From Pseudomonas entomophila (GTDB lineage Bacteria; Pseudomonadota; Gammaproteobacteria; Pseudomonadales; Pseudomonadaceae), in the NCBI RefSeq assembly GCF_029478665.1, contig NZ_JARPQB010000020.1, positions 1 through 64,000 of the forward strand: a DNA stretch of 64,000 bases. The letters run 5' to 3'. Shown here one piece after another: positions 8,855 through 17,024 of this stretch. The notes under the pieces were generated by a model. The model saw only the letters and a program-made list of their open reading frames with translations. It searched no databases and was not told the origin of the DNA. Position numbers and translations under genes: made by a program. Every line of letters starts with the position of its first letter. Positions within the stretch are counted from its first letter, which is position 1.

Positions 8855-9702
8855 TTGCCCACCCCATGCCGTGGCCGGCCATAGGCCTGAGTAATGCGGT
8901 CGATCACAACCGCCAGAATCACAATGGCCAGGCCCGCTTCGAGGCCGCGGCCTACATTGAGGGTCTGGATGCCGACCAGGACGTCTTCACCCAAGCCACG
9001 GGCACCGATCATCGACGCGATGACCACCATCGACAGGGCCATCATCGTGGTCTGGTTGATACCGGCCATGATGCTCGGCAACGCCAGTGGCAACTGCACG
9101 CCGAACAGTTGTTGCAGGCGATTGGCACCGAACGCGTTGATCGCCTCCATGACCTCGCCATCCACTTGGCGAATGCCCAGGTCGGTCAGGCGAATCAGCG
9201 GCGGGGCGGCATAAATGACGGTGGCAAAGATTGCCGGCACCTTGCCCAGGCCGAACAGCATCAATACCGGGATCAGGTACACGAAGCTGGGCATGGTCTG
9301 CATGATGTCGAGCAGCGGCATCAACACTGCCCGCAGGCGATCGTTGCGCGCCGACAGGATACCCAGCGGGATGCCGACCAGGACCGAGATCAGCGTGGCT
9401 ACCAGCATCAGCGCCAGGGTCTGCATCAGCTTGTCCCAGAGCCCGACCGCACCGACCAGAAAGAGCAGGCCGACGATCACCGCCGTGGGTACGGCTCTGC
9501 GGGTGGCGTGCCAGGCGATACCGCCGACGATGGCCAGCATCAGCCACCAGGGTGTTGCGCGCAGCAAACCTTCGAGGTTGACGATGGCCCACAGCAGGGT
9601 GTCGGAAATGTGCCGGAACACGTCACCGTAGTTGGTGACCAGCGCGTCGACCCAGCCATTGACCCAGTCGGCAATGGAAAACGTGAAGTTTTTGGGGAAC
9701 AT
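8851..9702 (-). CDS. ABC transporter permease, ProW/HutW-like
   Basis: 283 residues with about six transmembrane helices. An amphipathic N-terminal stretch ([20 protein letters not shown]) precedes the first helix, as in ProW proteins. The coupling EAA-type loop is visible as [32 protein letters not shown], here cited as the region around residues 185-215. It forms the inner-membrane channel for the ATPase encoded immediately downstream (4-bp overlap). The binding-protein gene lies 74 bp upstream on the same strand. Confidence 0.88.
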   Translation of the reverse strand: MFPKNFTFSIADWVNGWVDALVTNYGDVFRHISDTLLWAIVNLEGLLRATPWWLMLAIVGGIAWHATRRAVPTAVIVGLLFLVGAVGLWDKLMQTLALMLVATLISVLVGIPLGILSARNDRLRAVLMPLLDIMQTMPSFVYLIPVLMLFGLGKVPAIFATVIYAAPPLIRLTDLGIRQVDGEVMEAINAFGANRLQQLFGVQLPLALPSIMAGINQTTMMALSMVVIASMIGARGLGEDVLVGIQTLNVGRGLEAGLAIVILAVVIDRITQAYGRPRHGVGK

Positions 9703-9776
9703 GGAGTTCTCTCGAGCAATGCATGAAGCGGACTGCTATGTGGCTTGTCCGGCAGGCGCCGGACCCGCCCACACCC

Positions 9777-10745
9777 TCAGAGTGCCGCATCTACCTTTTT
9801 GGCTGCGTCTTCGCTGACCCAGCTGTGCCAGACTTCGGGGTGCTCCTTGAGGAACAACTTGGCCAGTTCCGCCGACTCGACACGATCCCTGCTCATGCGC
9901 GCCAGATTCTGGTTCAGCAGATCGATCGGCAGATTGACCTTTTCCAGCACAGCCACCAGCTCCGGCGCCTGCTCGTGGAAAGTCTTCGACACACCTACCT
10001 TGATCGTCACGGATTTATCCACGCCTGGCTTCTCGTCCAGCTTGACCAGGTCGGCCTGGCCCATCAGCGGGGTTGGCGACCAGTAGTAGAAGAGGATTGG
10101 CTCGCCACGCTTGTAACTCGACAGCACGGCGGCATCCAGTGCCGGACCGGTGCCCGGGCGGAAGTTGGTGTAGGTGTTTTCCAGGCCATAGTTCTTGAGC
10201 ATTTCGCTGTTGTCCAGCTCGCAGGTCCAGCCGGCCGGGCAGTTGTAGAAACGCCCCTTGTCCGGTTCTTCCGGGTCCTTGAACACCTGGGCGTATTGCC
10301 CCAGGTCGGCGATGCTCTTGAGGTTCGGTGCCTTGGCTTCGAGTTTGCGCCTGGCATCGCCTTCGATTACATAACGCGGCACATACCAGCCTTCTACCGC
10401 GCCAACCACCGGTGAGCCGACGCCGACGACCTTGCCGGCGGCCTCAGCCTTGTTCCAGACCTCGCTGCGCCCTACCCACTCCTCGGCGAAAACCTGGATA
10501 TCGTTGCTGCCCAGGGCGTTTTCCATGGAGATGGAGTTACCCGGCAGGCTGTCAGTGTCACAGCCATAGCCATTTTTCAGCACAAACTGCATCACCTCGG
10601 TGAGCAGCATCCCGCTTTCCCAGTTCAATCCGGCAAATTTCACCGGTTTGCCGGACTCGCACCAACCGGCCGCCTGGCTGGCGCCAGCGGACGCCAAGAG
10701 CCCTAAAGAAAGTGTCGTGGTCAGCAGAGCCTTTGTAATTGTCAT
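9777..10745 (-). CDS. Periplasmic substrate-binding protein of amine/histidine ABC transporter (OpuAC family)
   Basis: A 322-residue precursor. The start ATG at 10743-10745 follows gggagcttcaca and opens a standard Sec signal (MTITKALLTTTLSLGLLASAGASQA, cleavage near residue 26). The mature protein begins with a glycine-betaine-binding fold: NWESGMLLTEVMQFVL, then VFAEEWVGRS and YYWSPTPLMG, where aromatic residues typically form a cage around the quaternary or imidazole group. An in-frame extension of 62 residues upstream would remove the signal from the N terminus and is rejected. This is the first gene of the transporter operon; the LysR gene is divergent. Confidence 0.87.
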   Translation of the reverse strand: MTITKALLTTTLSLGLLASAGASQAAGWCESGKPVKFAGLNWESGMLLTEVMQFVLKNGYGCDTDSLPGNSISMENALGSNDIQVFAEEWVGRSEVWNKAEAAGKVVGVGSPVVGAVEGWYVPRYVIEGDARRKLEAKAPNLKSIADLGQYAQVFKDPEEPDKGRFYNCPAGWTCELDNSEMLKNYGLENTYTNFRPGTGPALDAAVLSSYKRGEPILFYYWSPTPLMGQADLVKLDEKPGVDKSVTIKVGVSKTFHEQAPELVAVLEKVNLPIDLLNQNLARMSRDRVESAELAKLFLKEHPEVWHSWVSEDAAKKVDAAL

Positions 10746-10795
10746 TGTGAAGCTCCCAAACAAGATGATCACTGCGCAGGAGAAATATTTCACAA

Positions 10796-10807
10796 CCTTA
10801 AAAAAGG
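10796..10807. promoter_or_regulatory. Small palindrome in the divergent transporter/LysR promoter region
   Basis: The 102-bp AT-rich gap between the binding-protein gene and the LysR gene contains ccttaaaaaagg, an inverted repeat of the size used by LysR proteins. Divergent LysR genes usually bind such a gap. The assignment is positional only. Confidence 0.3.
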
Positions 10808-10847
10808 ATAAAATAATAAGTCCTGATGCATCACCACGGAAAAAACT

Positions 10848-11763
10848 ATGAAGTTCACACTGCGACAGCTTCGCTACGCGCTCGCAGCGGCCAAGCACGG
10901 AAACCTGACCACTGCCGCCATGGAGCTTCATGTTTCACAACCTTCCATCTCGGCGGCCATCACCGAACTGGAGGAGGTGTTGGGCCAATCGATCTTCATA
11001 CGCCAACGTGGCCTCGGGATATCGCTGACCCCATTCGGTCGTACCGTCATGGTCCAGGCCCGTCGGGTGCTGGCAGAGGCTCAGACCTTTGCCGAGATCC
11101 ATGCCAATGCCGGCGAGTGTGTCGGCGAACTGGTGGTCGGCTGCTTTGAAGACCTGGCGCCCTATTGCCTGCCGCAAATCGTGCGACGGATGCAGGAGTC
11201 CTGCCCAAGGGTCACGGTCGATATGCGCGATGGCAGCTTCGATTATGTTGGCAAGCGGCTCAGTGAGGGCGCGATAGAACTGGCCATCACCTACGACCTG
11301 GGTTTACCGCCGAACACGCATTGCACCCAGCTGTGTCAGCTGACCGCCCAGGTGCTGCTGTCGGCCGACCACCCGTTGGCCAAAGAGTCGCGTGTCAGCC
11401 TCAAGGCGCTCTCCGAATACACCCTGGTAGTCACCGATCAGGTCCACAGTTGGCAGCATGTGTTGGATCTGTTCAGCTTTTACGACCTTTCCCCCGCCAT
11501 TGTGCACCGTGTGCGCACCTTTGAGTTGCAGCGCAGCCATTGTCGCCAATGGCTTTGGCGTGGCGCTGATCTATACCCGGCCATTCGGTGACCGTAGTTA
11601 CGATGGTCAAGCGCTGGTATGTCGGCCGACTCAGGAGAAACTGCCAACCCACAGCATCGTGCTGGCGCATGATCAGCGTTATCCGCTGACGCCTTCGGCC
11701 GAGGCATTCAAGGAGCTGGCGGTGGCATGGTTCGCGGAGCGACCGTCGTTTGCATCCGAATGA
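10848..11763 (+). pseudogene. LysR-family regulator disrupted by a single-base frameshift
   Basis: The N-terminal frame (10848 to about 11537) gives a normal LysR winged helix (MKFTLRQLRYALAAAKHGNL, then SQPSISAAITELEEVLG) and most of the effector domain. At RTFELQRS the family continues into a helix like IVANGFGVAL, but here the frame reads HCRQWLW and stops at 11589-11591. The expected continuation (IVANGFGVALIYTRPFG ... ERPSFASE) is intact one base later and ends at 11763. Dropping one C at about 11537-11538 restores a 304-residue protein, the normal length. It may be a real pseudogene or a sequencing error. It would be the regulator of the divergent ABC transporter-lyase operon. Confidence 0.8.
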
Positions 11764-12138
11764 GCAACGGGTGGGGCGAATGTCATATGACGACTGCTGG
11801 CGGGTAGATGAGACGCCCGGCGAGCTCGATCTGGCGGCCATGCAAGTGCTTACTCAGTGGTGAGCGGCGCACTGAAACCGCAGATACCCTCTGGAAATGG
11901 GCATCCGTCGGGCCTGGGGGGCGCCATGTGGCTGGCGAGCAGCACCAGATCGGCAGTGAGTCACGCTAGGCAAGTGCGCTCGACTGCCACCCGAGGAGTG
12001 TCTGCATTCGACCCAAAGCTGCCCTTCGCAGATGACGGCTATCGGCTAGAAACGGACGGTACCGAGGACATGGCGCCCCTCCCCTTGAGCATAGGTCGGG
12101 GAGCTGGAGATCTATCGGAGAGGGGGCGTCCAGAGTAG
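11764..12138. other. Gene-poor junction between core and accessory DNA
   Basis: No supported gene. A 93-codon open frame at 11857-12138 on the plus strand has no recognisable domain, no good ribosome binding site and a biased composition, so it is not called. Stretches such as ctgcccttcgcagatgac resemble degenerate intergenic sequence seen again around 14250-14370. Confidence 0.45.
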
Positions 12139-13092
12139 TCACAACTCGTAAACTTCAAGCCCCAGCGCAGCGCCGATCACGTACCAAATATCTTGCCAAA
12201 GCACATACGCCAACTCCGTTCCTGCAAAGGAAGTTTCCTCATTCCCTAAGCGTAGAAGCTTGGCGTTTGCAAGATACTTGTGGGTAAAGGTTCCGATAGT
12301 CATTTCGCTAAGCTCTTTGGGCAAAACTGCCCGGATGGAGTCTCTGTAGATTGGATCGTCAGCAGCCACCATGAACTCGTCAAAGAGGTGAGAAAAATCC
12401 TCTAGGTGCTCGCCTAGATCAATTGAGTACAGATCACTCGGCATAGTACTGAACCTGATCTCTCCCTTGTCATAGTCCATCACCGTTGAGTTCAAGTGTG
12501 CGATTTCACTATGAAGGTCTTCAGGACAGAAGACGAAAACTGTGATGAATGACTTTTCATGCAGCCACTCGATTGCGTGTGGGATGACATTCTCTAGGGG
12601 TTGGGGGGTTAGCACCTTCTGCGGGTGGATCTCACGATAAAATCTCAATGCTCTCTTCATCTGAGCGATGACAAACGAGTAATCAATGTACATGACTCGA
12701 TACTTGGCTGGTGCACGTTGCATGCACTCCTTGTACATCTGCCTGACCTCTGCAACACAAGCCTGTACGTCTCTGACGATCTCTCGGCCGGTAAAGCGAA
12801 TAACCGTGTAACCAGCCCGGGTTAGATAACGTTGCTTGATTGCATCCTTTTCCAGTTGTTCCTTGGTCGAATGGTAGGCATGCCCATCAAGCTCAATGAT
12901 GAGTCGAGCATCTTTCAAGAAGAAATCTACTCGGTAGCGATGATGTCGTTCCGCGTCACCGAACCAGCTTTCTCTCTCGATCAAGTCCGCTAGGTCTGCA
13001 GCAGCCTTGTTGAATTCATCCTCGATGTAGGATGGTCCTCGATCCTGGTACCAGCTCGGGGATGTCGGCGTATGGTGGCCTGGTTTCTTCAT
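12139..13092 (-). CDS. DUF559-type PD-(D/E)XK nuclease with an uncharacterised C-terminal domain
   Basis: 317 residues. Residues 22-110 carry the DUF559/Vsr-like core: YRVDF (D56), then LIIELDG (E67, D69) and a following HAYH, ending in GYTVIRFTGREI. This is the metal-binding arrangement of restriction-type nucleases. Residues 115-317 are a separate region, alpha/beta-like with VMYIDYSFV and ITVFVFCPED, for which no family is recognised. Base composition and codon use are more AT-rich than the neighbours, suggesting acquisition. The start ATG at 13090-13092 (MKKPGHH) is preceded by aagagac; upstream in-frame ATGs would add a low-complexity non-homologous tail. A defence or DNA-processing role is inferred. 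Confidence 0.6.
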   Translation of the reverse strand: MKKPGHHTPTSPSWYQDRGPSYIEDEFNKAAADLADLIERESWFGDAERHHRYRVDFFLKDARLIIELDGHAYHSTKEQLEKDAIKQRYLTRAGYTVIRFTGREIVRDVQACVAEVRQMYKECMQRAPAKYRVMYIDYSFVIAQMKRALRFYREIHPQKVLTPQPLENVIPHAIEWLHEKSFITVFVFCPEDLHSEIAHLNSTVMDYDKGEIRFSTMPSDLYSIDLGEHLEDFSHLFDEFMVAADDPIYRDSIRAVLPKELSEMTIGTFTHKYLANAKLLRLGNEETSFAGTELAYVLWQDIWYVIGAALGLEVYEL

Positions 13093-13319
13093 CAAGCTGT
13101 CTCTTGTGGAGTGTATCGGCCCGAATGTGAACGTTGGTGGGAATGATGAGGGGTAACTCAATCCCTCAGACCGGATTCCCGTCTTCAGGTTTGCACGCTT
13201 TTGATGCAGGCAAGATGCTTTGCATGGAGCTGCCGGTCTCCATCCGATCCTATCCCAGGAAATGGTGTAAATCGCCAAGGAGCTCGCACGGCCTACAGGA
13301 TAATCGGCCTAGGTGCGTA

Positions 13320-13378
13320 ATTGCACCCGCGTGACCACACGTTTGCATTCGATGTGATCAGTCACTTGCATTCGATCT
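13320..13378. repeat. Two tandem copies of a 20-bp motif, possible IS-end remnant
   Basis: The motif tttgcattcgatgtgatcag recurs as cttgcattcgatctgaccag immediately afterwards. Repeated TTGCATTCGAT-GATCAG units are reminiscent of the multiple terminal repeats of IS21-type elements. No transposase gene is present, so this would be a remnant end beside the acquired nuclease gene. Confidence 0.35.
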
Positions 13379-13498
13379 GACCAGTCGCAGGCATGGCTGA
13401 GGGGCGAAAGCAGCAATCCACGATTGGCAGCTAACGACCCATAGCTGCCGTCCGCCGAGAAGTCGGCCGGGCACCAGGGTGTGATGAGCAGCGTTTGT

Positions 13499-14110
13499 TC
13501 ACAAGGTGTCGGGGTCGATGCCGATCGCACGAAGGGCTTGAGAGAACGAGCGATCGATGACAGTTTCGCCTGTGGTCGAGGCAGCTTGGTCGATAGCCAC
13601 AATGCGGTACTGCAGCTTTTTCCCAGTCACAAGGTCCCGAATGATCTGCTTCGCTTTTTCGCCGGAGGCCAGCGTGTAGGGGCTCATTATTTGCGTAGCG
13701 GCATCCATGGCCTGCTTTTCGGCATTTTTGACGATTTCAGCGTGCTCACCAGTGGCAGTCACATCCTTCAGGAAAACGGCCGGGGAGAGACTCACCGGGT
13801 TTTCCTGCGGGGTGATGGTCCAGGCTTCATGTTGATCGACAAGCAGCTGCACGGTACCGACCGGCAGCCTGGCCCTGCCGCCGGACATCACTCCAACTAA
13901 AAGCTCATCACCGTCCTTGCGAATCACCGGAAAGTAGTACACCGGCCTTGTGAAGAACCAGCTAGCACTCTCTGTGTCGCCAGTGCTGACCATCATGGTC
14001 GTCATGTTGGTGGACTCGTCCGTCGAAGAGGTCGCTCTCCAGGTTGGTTTGCTCTCGGCGCAGCCTCCCTGCGAGAGAGCAATAGCGAGCACTGCTGTGG
14101 TCCATTTCAT
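13499..14110 (-). CDS. Putative lipoprotein of unknown function
   Basis: A 203-residue precursor. The short hydrophobic leader MKWTTAVLAIALSQGGC has a lipobox-like end, so C17 is the probable lipidated residue. The remaining domain has alternating strands (SWFFTRPVYYFPVIRKDGDELLVGV) and a helical C-terminal half; no family is recognised. The stop lies 407 bp from the start of the DUF559 gene on the same strand, and the intervening DNA contains possible IS remnants, so the two are probably not one operon. Confidence 0.6.
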   Translation of the reverse strand: MKWTTAVLAIALSQGGCAESKPTWRATSSTDESTNMTTMMVSTGDTESASWFFTRPVYYFPVIRKDGDELLVGVMSGGRARLPVGTVQLLVDQHEAWTITPQENPVSLSPAVFLKDVTATGEHAEIVKNAEKQAMDAATQIMSPYTLASGEKAKQIIRDLVTGKKLQYRIVAIDQAASTTGETVIDRSFSQALRAIGIDPDTL

Positions 14111-14435
14111 TGCGGATCTCAGTGTCCAAGGGGGCGAGTGAAACAGGGGGGCTAGCTTATCGTTGGCAACGCAGTCGAAGCATCTTCGCCAGGTCGCAGC
14201 TCTCTTGACTGAGGGACTATCGGGGTCGAATCTGCCATTGTCTCTGATCAGCCTATTACTGCTGCACCCCGTTCAGGATCGATAGCTGCCATTCTCTGCC
14301 GGCAGCTATCGACCCTTAGCGGCCCTGATGGAGGGCAGTTCACGGCCAGAAGCGACCATTCAAAGGTGTCTACGAAACTAGGTGCGATTCAGACCTACGC
14401 ACGACCACTTGCATGTTTGGCGTAGCCCTCAAGCC
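14111..14435. other. Intergenic, no gene seen
   Basis: About 325 bases without a supported gene. It contains degenerate inverted pieces around gatagctgccattctctgccggcagctatcg (14280-14313), which can fold on itself and may terminate the ferredoxin-like transcript arriving on the minus strand. Confidence 0.4.
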
Positions 14436-15173
14436 CTACCGATTGAACTCCCGCCCGTGGACCAGCAGCTCGGTCGCAACCTCGCCACCCGACAGATGTA
14501 CCTCGACCAGGTGCTGCACCTCTTCGTTGTTGCGCACCCGATACCAGCAAGCGTCGGGATACACCGTCAGCACCGGCCCCAGGTTGCAGGGGAACTGGCA
14601 AGCCGTGCGCGTCAGCAGCACGCCACCCGGCACCTCGATCAGTTTCCGTTGCAGCAACTCGCGGCGCAGTTGCTTCCACAGCGGCAAGGCGCCTCGCCGG
14701 ACGCAACGCGGGCCGGTGCAGAGGAAAACCTGGCGTGCATGGTCCGGGACCTTCGACCAGTCAGGGTCGGCTGCCACTGCATTGACCTGGTCGCAGGCCA
14801 GGTGCCGCGTGTGGTCCTCGATGCTTGCACACGCCATTCGCGCATCCAGGCCGCGGCGCCCCAACGCTTGCGCCGTGACCCAGACTTGCGGCTGATGGCC
14901 TTGCTCACGCGCGATGCGCCCCAGTTCATCGCGCAGCCAGTCCAGGTAGGCGCCGTCGGAGGTGGGTTCCAGGTCCACCACCAACACGAGCTCCAGCCCG
15001 TCGGCGAAGGCTTTGCGCAAGACCGCCCACAAGCCCTCGAACCCGTCCAGGGTGTCGACGACATCGTCCCGAGCGGATTCGCCCCGCAGTTGGCAGAGTT
15101 CCGCGCCGAAGGCCTCGGCTGCTGAACCGCCCGCAAGGCCCGGCCCGACAAACAAGACGCGCTGGTAAGTCAT
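14436..15173 (-). CDS. Thioredoxin-fold (2Fe-2S) ferredoxin-like protein under cobalamin riboswitch control
   Basis: 245 residues. The C-terminal half has VFLCTGPRC followed about 40 residues later by ACQFPCNLGPVLTVYP, the four-cysteine pattern of thioredoxin-like 2Fe-2S ferredoxins. The N-terminal half (VLFVGPGLAGGS, LVLVVDLEPTSDG) looks like a separate alpha/beta domain, perhaps related to the CbiX/sirohydrochlorin-chelatase fold; that is a guess. The start ATG at 15171-15173 is preceded by cgagagagcatgtg. The B12 riboswitch directly upstream implies that it is repressed when cobalamin is plentiful, so a role in B12 synthesis or cobalt handling is likely. No other cobalamin gene is adjacent. 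Confidence 0.7.
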   Translation of the reverse strand: MTYQRVLFVGPGLAGGSAAEAFGAELCQLRGESARDDVVDTLDGFEGLWAVLRKAFADGLELVLVVDLEPTSDGAYLDWLRDELGRIAREQGHQPQVWVTAQALGRRGLDARMACASIEDHTRHLACDQVNAVAADPDWSKVPDHARQVFLCTGPRCVRRGALPLWKQLRRELLQRKLIEVPGGVLLTRTACQFPCNLGPVLTVYPDACWYRVRNNEEVQHLVEVHLSGGEVATELLVHGREFNR

Positions 15174-15277
15174 CACATGCTCTCTCGAAGTGAATTTCGC
15201 AGAAGCACGCACAGGCAGGCATCGAGCATGGGCCCAGACCGGCCCATGCCTGCCCACCGCAGGAGTGTCGCCAAAAC

Positions 15278-15470
15278 ATTCCAGGCCGGTCTCCGGGCTC
15301 GCGAGGCTGGATGCCCTCGCCTTCCCATGGCCGGTTGGCCACAGTGGTCTGATTGAGGGCATCACTCGCATACCGTTGCGGGGGCAGCACCGGACTGGCG
15401 CGAAGCGCGTACCGGTTTCCCGTTTCACCCCAGGCGCGGCGGCTTGGGACACCTGAAACTGGGCGGCATG
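15278..15470 (-). promoter_or_regulatory. Cobalamin (B12) riboswitch
   Basis: Read on the minus strand, the region shows the class signatures in order: ggtgtcccaag near the 5' end, gggtgaaacgggaaaccggt, a gtgctgcccccgcaacgg core, ccactgtgg, then gggaaggcgagggc and a 3' segment cgagcccggagaccggcctg. This matches the cobalamin riboswitch consensus at all major boxes. It lies about 105 bases upstream of the ferredoxin-like gene. Confidence 0.93.
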
Positions 15471-15549
15471 TGAACATTCGGTGCAGTGCGCGTCAAGGTG
15501 ATGAACCGGGTCCGGCACTCCCACAGAGGCCAATGCTGCACCAAAAACC

Positions 15550-15590
15550 GTAGGAGCCAGCCTTGCTGGCGATGCCCGGCACAGCCGGGC
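15550..15590. repeat. REP element, GCCGGC-like class
   Basis: The sequence gtaggagccagccttgctggcgat is a REP hairpin, followed by a second GC-rich inverted repeat (cccggcacagccggg). It lies between the riboswitch and the end of the DUF3077 gene. Confidence 0.7.
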
Positions 15591-15662
15591 CAATCACCAG
15601 ACGAAGGCATCGATTCCCTGAGGTTGCGCACCTATTTGAAACGCCGTGGCTGGGTTGCCATT

Positions 15663-15950
15663 TCAGACTTTCTTCAATATCCCCATATGCGCATCGTCCA
15701 TCAGTGCCTTGGCCATATCGCCGAGGTAGTGCGACGCCCAGACCAGCACCGGTTCGTTGTCCATCACACCGATGAATGACGCGCGGCGGGCGCTATCGAG
15801 CAGCACGGAGGCTTGTTCCATGGCGTGGTTGGCGCAGTTGCCGGGTTCTACGCGGAACAGGCGCGTGCCTTTGATGGCGCCTTCCATAAACGTGCAGGTG
15901 CCGACGGTCCAGCCAAGTTGGCCGTGGTCTGCTGGGATATCGTTGTCCAT
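15663..15950 (-). CDS. DUF3077 family protein, copy 1
   Basis: 95 residues (MDNDIPADHGQLGW ... DAHMGILKKV), typical DUF3077 length. A conserved centre RVEPGNCANHAMEQASVLLD is followed by ASFIGVMDNEPVLVWASHYL. Function unknown. It is the distal gene of a two-gene unit with the DUF6124 gene 143 bp upstream, separated by a REPIN. A second copy at 58262-58549 differs at four residues by eye. The protein is soluble and cytoplasmic by sequence. Confidence 0.8.
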   Translation of the reverse strand: MDNDIPADHGQLGWTVGTCTFMEGAIKGTRLFRVEPGNCANHAMEQASVLLDSARRASFIGVMDNEPVLVWASHYLGDMAKALMDDAHMGILKKV

Positions 15951-15991
15951 TCGAGGTTCCTCTGAAGCTTTGAAGGGGTGACCGAGCTACC

Positions 15992-16077
15992 TGTAGGAGC
16001 GGCTTCAGCCGCGATCACCAGCGACGCTGGTGCCAGGTAACGCGGTGTCTGCATCGCGGCTGAAGCCGCACCTACAG
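15992..16077. repeat. REPIN (two inverted REPs), class gtaggagcggcttcagccgc
   Basis: An outer inverted pair, gtaggagcggcttcagccgcgat and atcgcggctgaagccgcacctac, flanks a central ggtgcc spacer. It sits inside the DUF6124-DUF3077 unit, and the same position is occupied in the second copy of the unit. Confidence 0.85.
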
Positions 16078-16093
16078 GGGCTGTGCAGGGCTG

Positions 16094-16351
16094 TCAGTGC
16101 AGCGTGTAGGACGGCGGTCGGGCGCTCATCTGTAGCTGAGCCAATGCCGATTCCAGCAACGCGCGAGTGGCATCGAGTTCGTGCATCACCGTCAGCATCA
16201 CCAGCGTGGCGGGTGACTTGGGCAGGTGGGTCAAGGAATGGTGGGACACAGCCAACGCACACATGACGTACTCGGCGGCGTGGACCAGGGTGTCTTCGAG
16301 GAAGTGAGGAGACTCGGTGGAATGGGGTGGATCGGGAACGATCTTGAGCAT
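16094..16351 (-). CDS. DUF6124 family protein, copy 1
   Basis: 85 residues starting MLKIVPDPPHSTESP, the recognisable DUF6124 N terminus, then a helical body (HAAEYVMCALAVSHHSL, LVMLTVMHELDATRALLESAL). The start ATG at 16349-16351 follows aagaggatttacc. Function unknown. These proteins commonly accompany DUF3077, as here. It is preceded by an unusually long structured leader (16352-16680). The copy at 58707-58964 differs at four residues by eye. Confidence 0.8.
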   Translation of the reverse strand: MLKIVPDPPHSTESPHFLEDTLVHAAEYVMCALAVSHHSLTHLPKSPATLVMLTVMHELDATRALLESALAQLQMSARPPSYTLH

Positions 16352-16680
16352 GGTAAATCCTCTTTTGCATTGGATTTCAGCCACCACGCCACCCTTGCAG
16401 TGGATAGGGTGGCAGCTACGTACAGGTCTGCAAGACCGGCGCAAAAGAGAAAACCGGCAGGCCCGAGAGCCTCCCATACGCAGCCGCCATGACACAACAA
16501 GCAACACGATTACAGGTTGCTGCCTTGGCAGTGAATCTTTTGCGGACGGGCTTGCAGGCCCGGTCGTTGATTTGGCAACGACCCGGCGAGACTAGCCGTC
16601 ACTTCGATAGCGCAAAAGTGGTCAAAGCATGCTTGGGAAACGCCCTACTGGAAATGAGGAAATTCTGACTCTCCATGTAG
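16352..16680 (-). ncRNA. Conserved structured leader upstream of DUF6124, copy 1
   Basis: About 300 bases shared with 18024-18330 and 58965-59300. In minus-strand sense it contains a GC hairpin at 16562-16583 (ggtcgttg / caacgacc), a long-range stem closing 16408-16488, a hairpin at about 16388-16413, and a small gggc/gccc hairpin at 16547-16563. Several loops carry CTTGCAG or its complement CTGCAAG. Base changes between copies preserve pairing. It is probably a cis-acting 5' UTR or an sRNA; no known class is recognised by eye. Confidence 0.6.
16546..16648. repeat. 103-bp direct repeat, left copy
   Basis: This block recurs at 18198-18300 with one mismatch (agtggtc versus agtgctc). The two copies flank a 1.55-kb segment holding the AT-rich membrane-protein gene. 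It is part of the DUF6124 leader element. Confidence 0.9.
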
Positions 16681-17024
16681 GACGGTGTGAAACCGATCAC
16701 CCGAGTAACAGACTCTGCTTCCCCATGGACCCACTCACTGGGCTTTAAGAGGTGGTAGCGGCAAGCCCTTCGGCCTTCTAGATTTAAAGCAGCAACGGTG
16801 ACGCCACCTTTCTGTCATTACTTTGTCCATCGCCCCCTCTTGGCCATTTGCAGCCGTTGCTGATCGGCAATTATGGTCAATTAATGCTGCTATAAATCAC
16901 CACTACCGCCCATTTGCCAGACCGATGCGAATTTCAGCACCGCTACACGTTATCACCATCATGATCTGAGAATCCGAACGTCGTCTACACTTATGATCGA
17001 ATCCAATGAAGGTAGACTCTGCCC
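16681..17024. other. Intergenic, AT-richer, no gene seen
   Basis: No supported open frame. The region becomes AT-rich toward 16860-17020 and presumably contains the promoter of the membrane-protein gene starting at 17025. It also marks a sharp drop in GC from the leader to the cargo gene. Confidence 0.4.

Noticed and set aside
6884..8884. 666-codon plus-strand ORF opposite the lyase and ABC genes
   Set aside because: Antisense shadow of conserved genes; its translation has no domain and is rich in His, Gln and Arg from reversed codons.
11857..12138. 93-codon plus-strand ORF
   Set aside because: No domain, poor start context, and sequence resembling degenerate intergenic repeats found elsewhere in the window.
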